Shown here one piece after another: positions 23,160-23,298 of a stretch of DNA of 23,298 nt. Source of the stretch: JBBRHF01 sp038223055 (GTDB lineage Bacteria > Actinomycetota > Actinomycetes > JACCUZ01); the NCBI GenBank assembly GCA_038223055.1, contig JBBRHF010000054.1:1-23298 (forward strand). The letters run 5' to 3'. Numbering within the stretch: the first letter of the stretch is position 1; every line of letters begins with the position of its first letter. The notes beneath the pieces were generated by a model, which ran no database searches, was not told where the DNA came from, and was given only the letters and a program-made list of their open reading frames with translations. The translations under genes were made by a program, and so were the position numbers.

Positions 23160-23298
23160 CTAGTGTCCTCCGTCTGAAATCATTGACATATATCGGGCGA
23201 GGGAGTTGAGGATCTCCTCGGCGGTCTTGGTCCAGACGAACGGCTTGGGGTCCTCGTTCCAGGCGGCGATCCACTCGCGTACGTCCTTCTCCAGTGCC
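23160..23298 (-). mobile_element. IS630-family transposase, C-terminal end (continues past window)
   Basis: The minus strand encodes ALEKDVREWIAAWNEDPKPF, then VWTKTAEEILNSLARYMSMI and a TAG at 23160-23162. WNxxPKPFVWTKTAEEIL is the characteristic end of IS630-family DDE transposases. The element end appears to be GTGTCC at about 23163, next to a TA dinucleotide (23161-23162), the usual IS630 target. The other end and the transposase N-terminus lie outside the window. Confidence 0.85.

Overview
The window is high-GC DNA with frequent GTG starts, purine-rich ribosome binding sites and many actinobacterial families (HTH-TOBE molybdate regulator, DUF2630, DUF6788, large LuxR/LAL ATPase regulators). 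It is best read as an accessory region of a soil-type actinobacterial chromosome. The genus cannot be fixed from sequence alone. Both ends are cut: a pyruvate carboxylase 3' end on the left and an IS630-family transposase 3' end on the right.

Layout. 1-1972: the C-terminal end of a biotin-dependent carboxylase with a long Gly/Asp/Glu repeat tail, converging on a molybdate pair (HTH-TOBE regulator, then modA); 13 perfect copies of an 8-bp repeat sit in the modA leader. 2265-6575: a redox cluster made of a phytoene-dehydrogenase-like flavoprotein (plus strand) facing a three-gene minus operon of zinc alcohol dehydrogenase, membrane-anchored SDR and SRPBCC protein. 6738-9182: three broken genes (a secreted protein, methylglyoxal synthase, a type-B carboxylesterase). 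9488-10275: a DUF6788 gene and the stump of a group II intron. 10386-13670: a minus-strand group of LysR regulator, DJ-1/PfpI protein, DLH-like hydrolase (no normal start codon) and methyltransferase.

13790-20714: a CpaF-type ATPase relic, an intact PPOx-like/DUF2630 gene pair, a full-length LAL regulator broken by a frameshift and an amber codon, a frameshifted ferritin-like gene, a second LAL regulator lacking about half its usual length, and a collapsed NhaA-thioredoxin fusion. 20788-23298: an intact chloroperoxidase-like hydrolase, an AlkA-like glycosylase relic, an intact cupin gene, and a hydrolase fragment cut by the IS630 element.

Two themes stand out. First, this is a gene graveyard: about ten of some 25 loci are broken, several by single-base indels and two by Trp-to-stop changes, while the genes between them are intact. 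Second, a palindrome-like site (GAGTCATC-N5-GATGACTC and relatives) recurs in front of the PPOx gene, between the ferritin-like and LAL genes, and upstream of the hydrolase. This suggests a local stress regulon whose members are partly decayed. All functional calls come from reading the sequence by eye; no database search was run.
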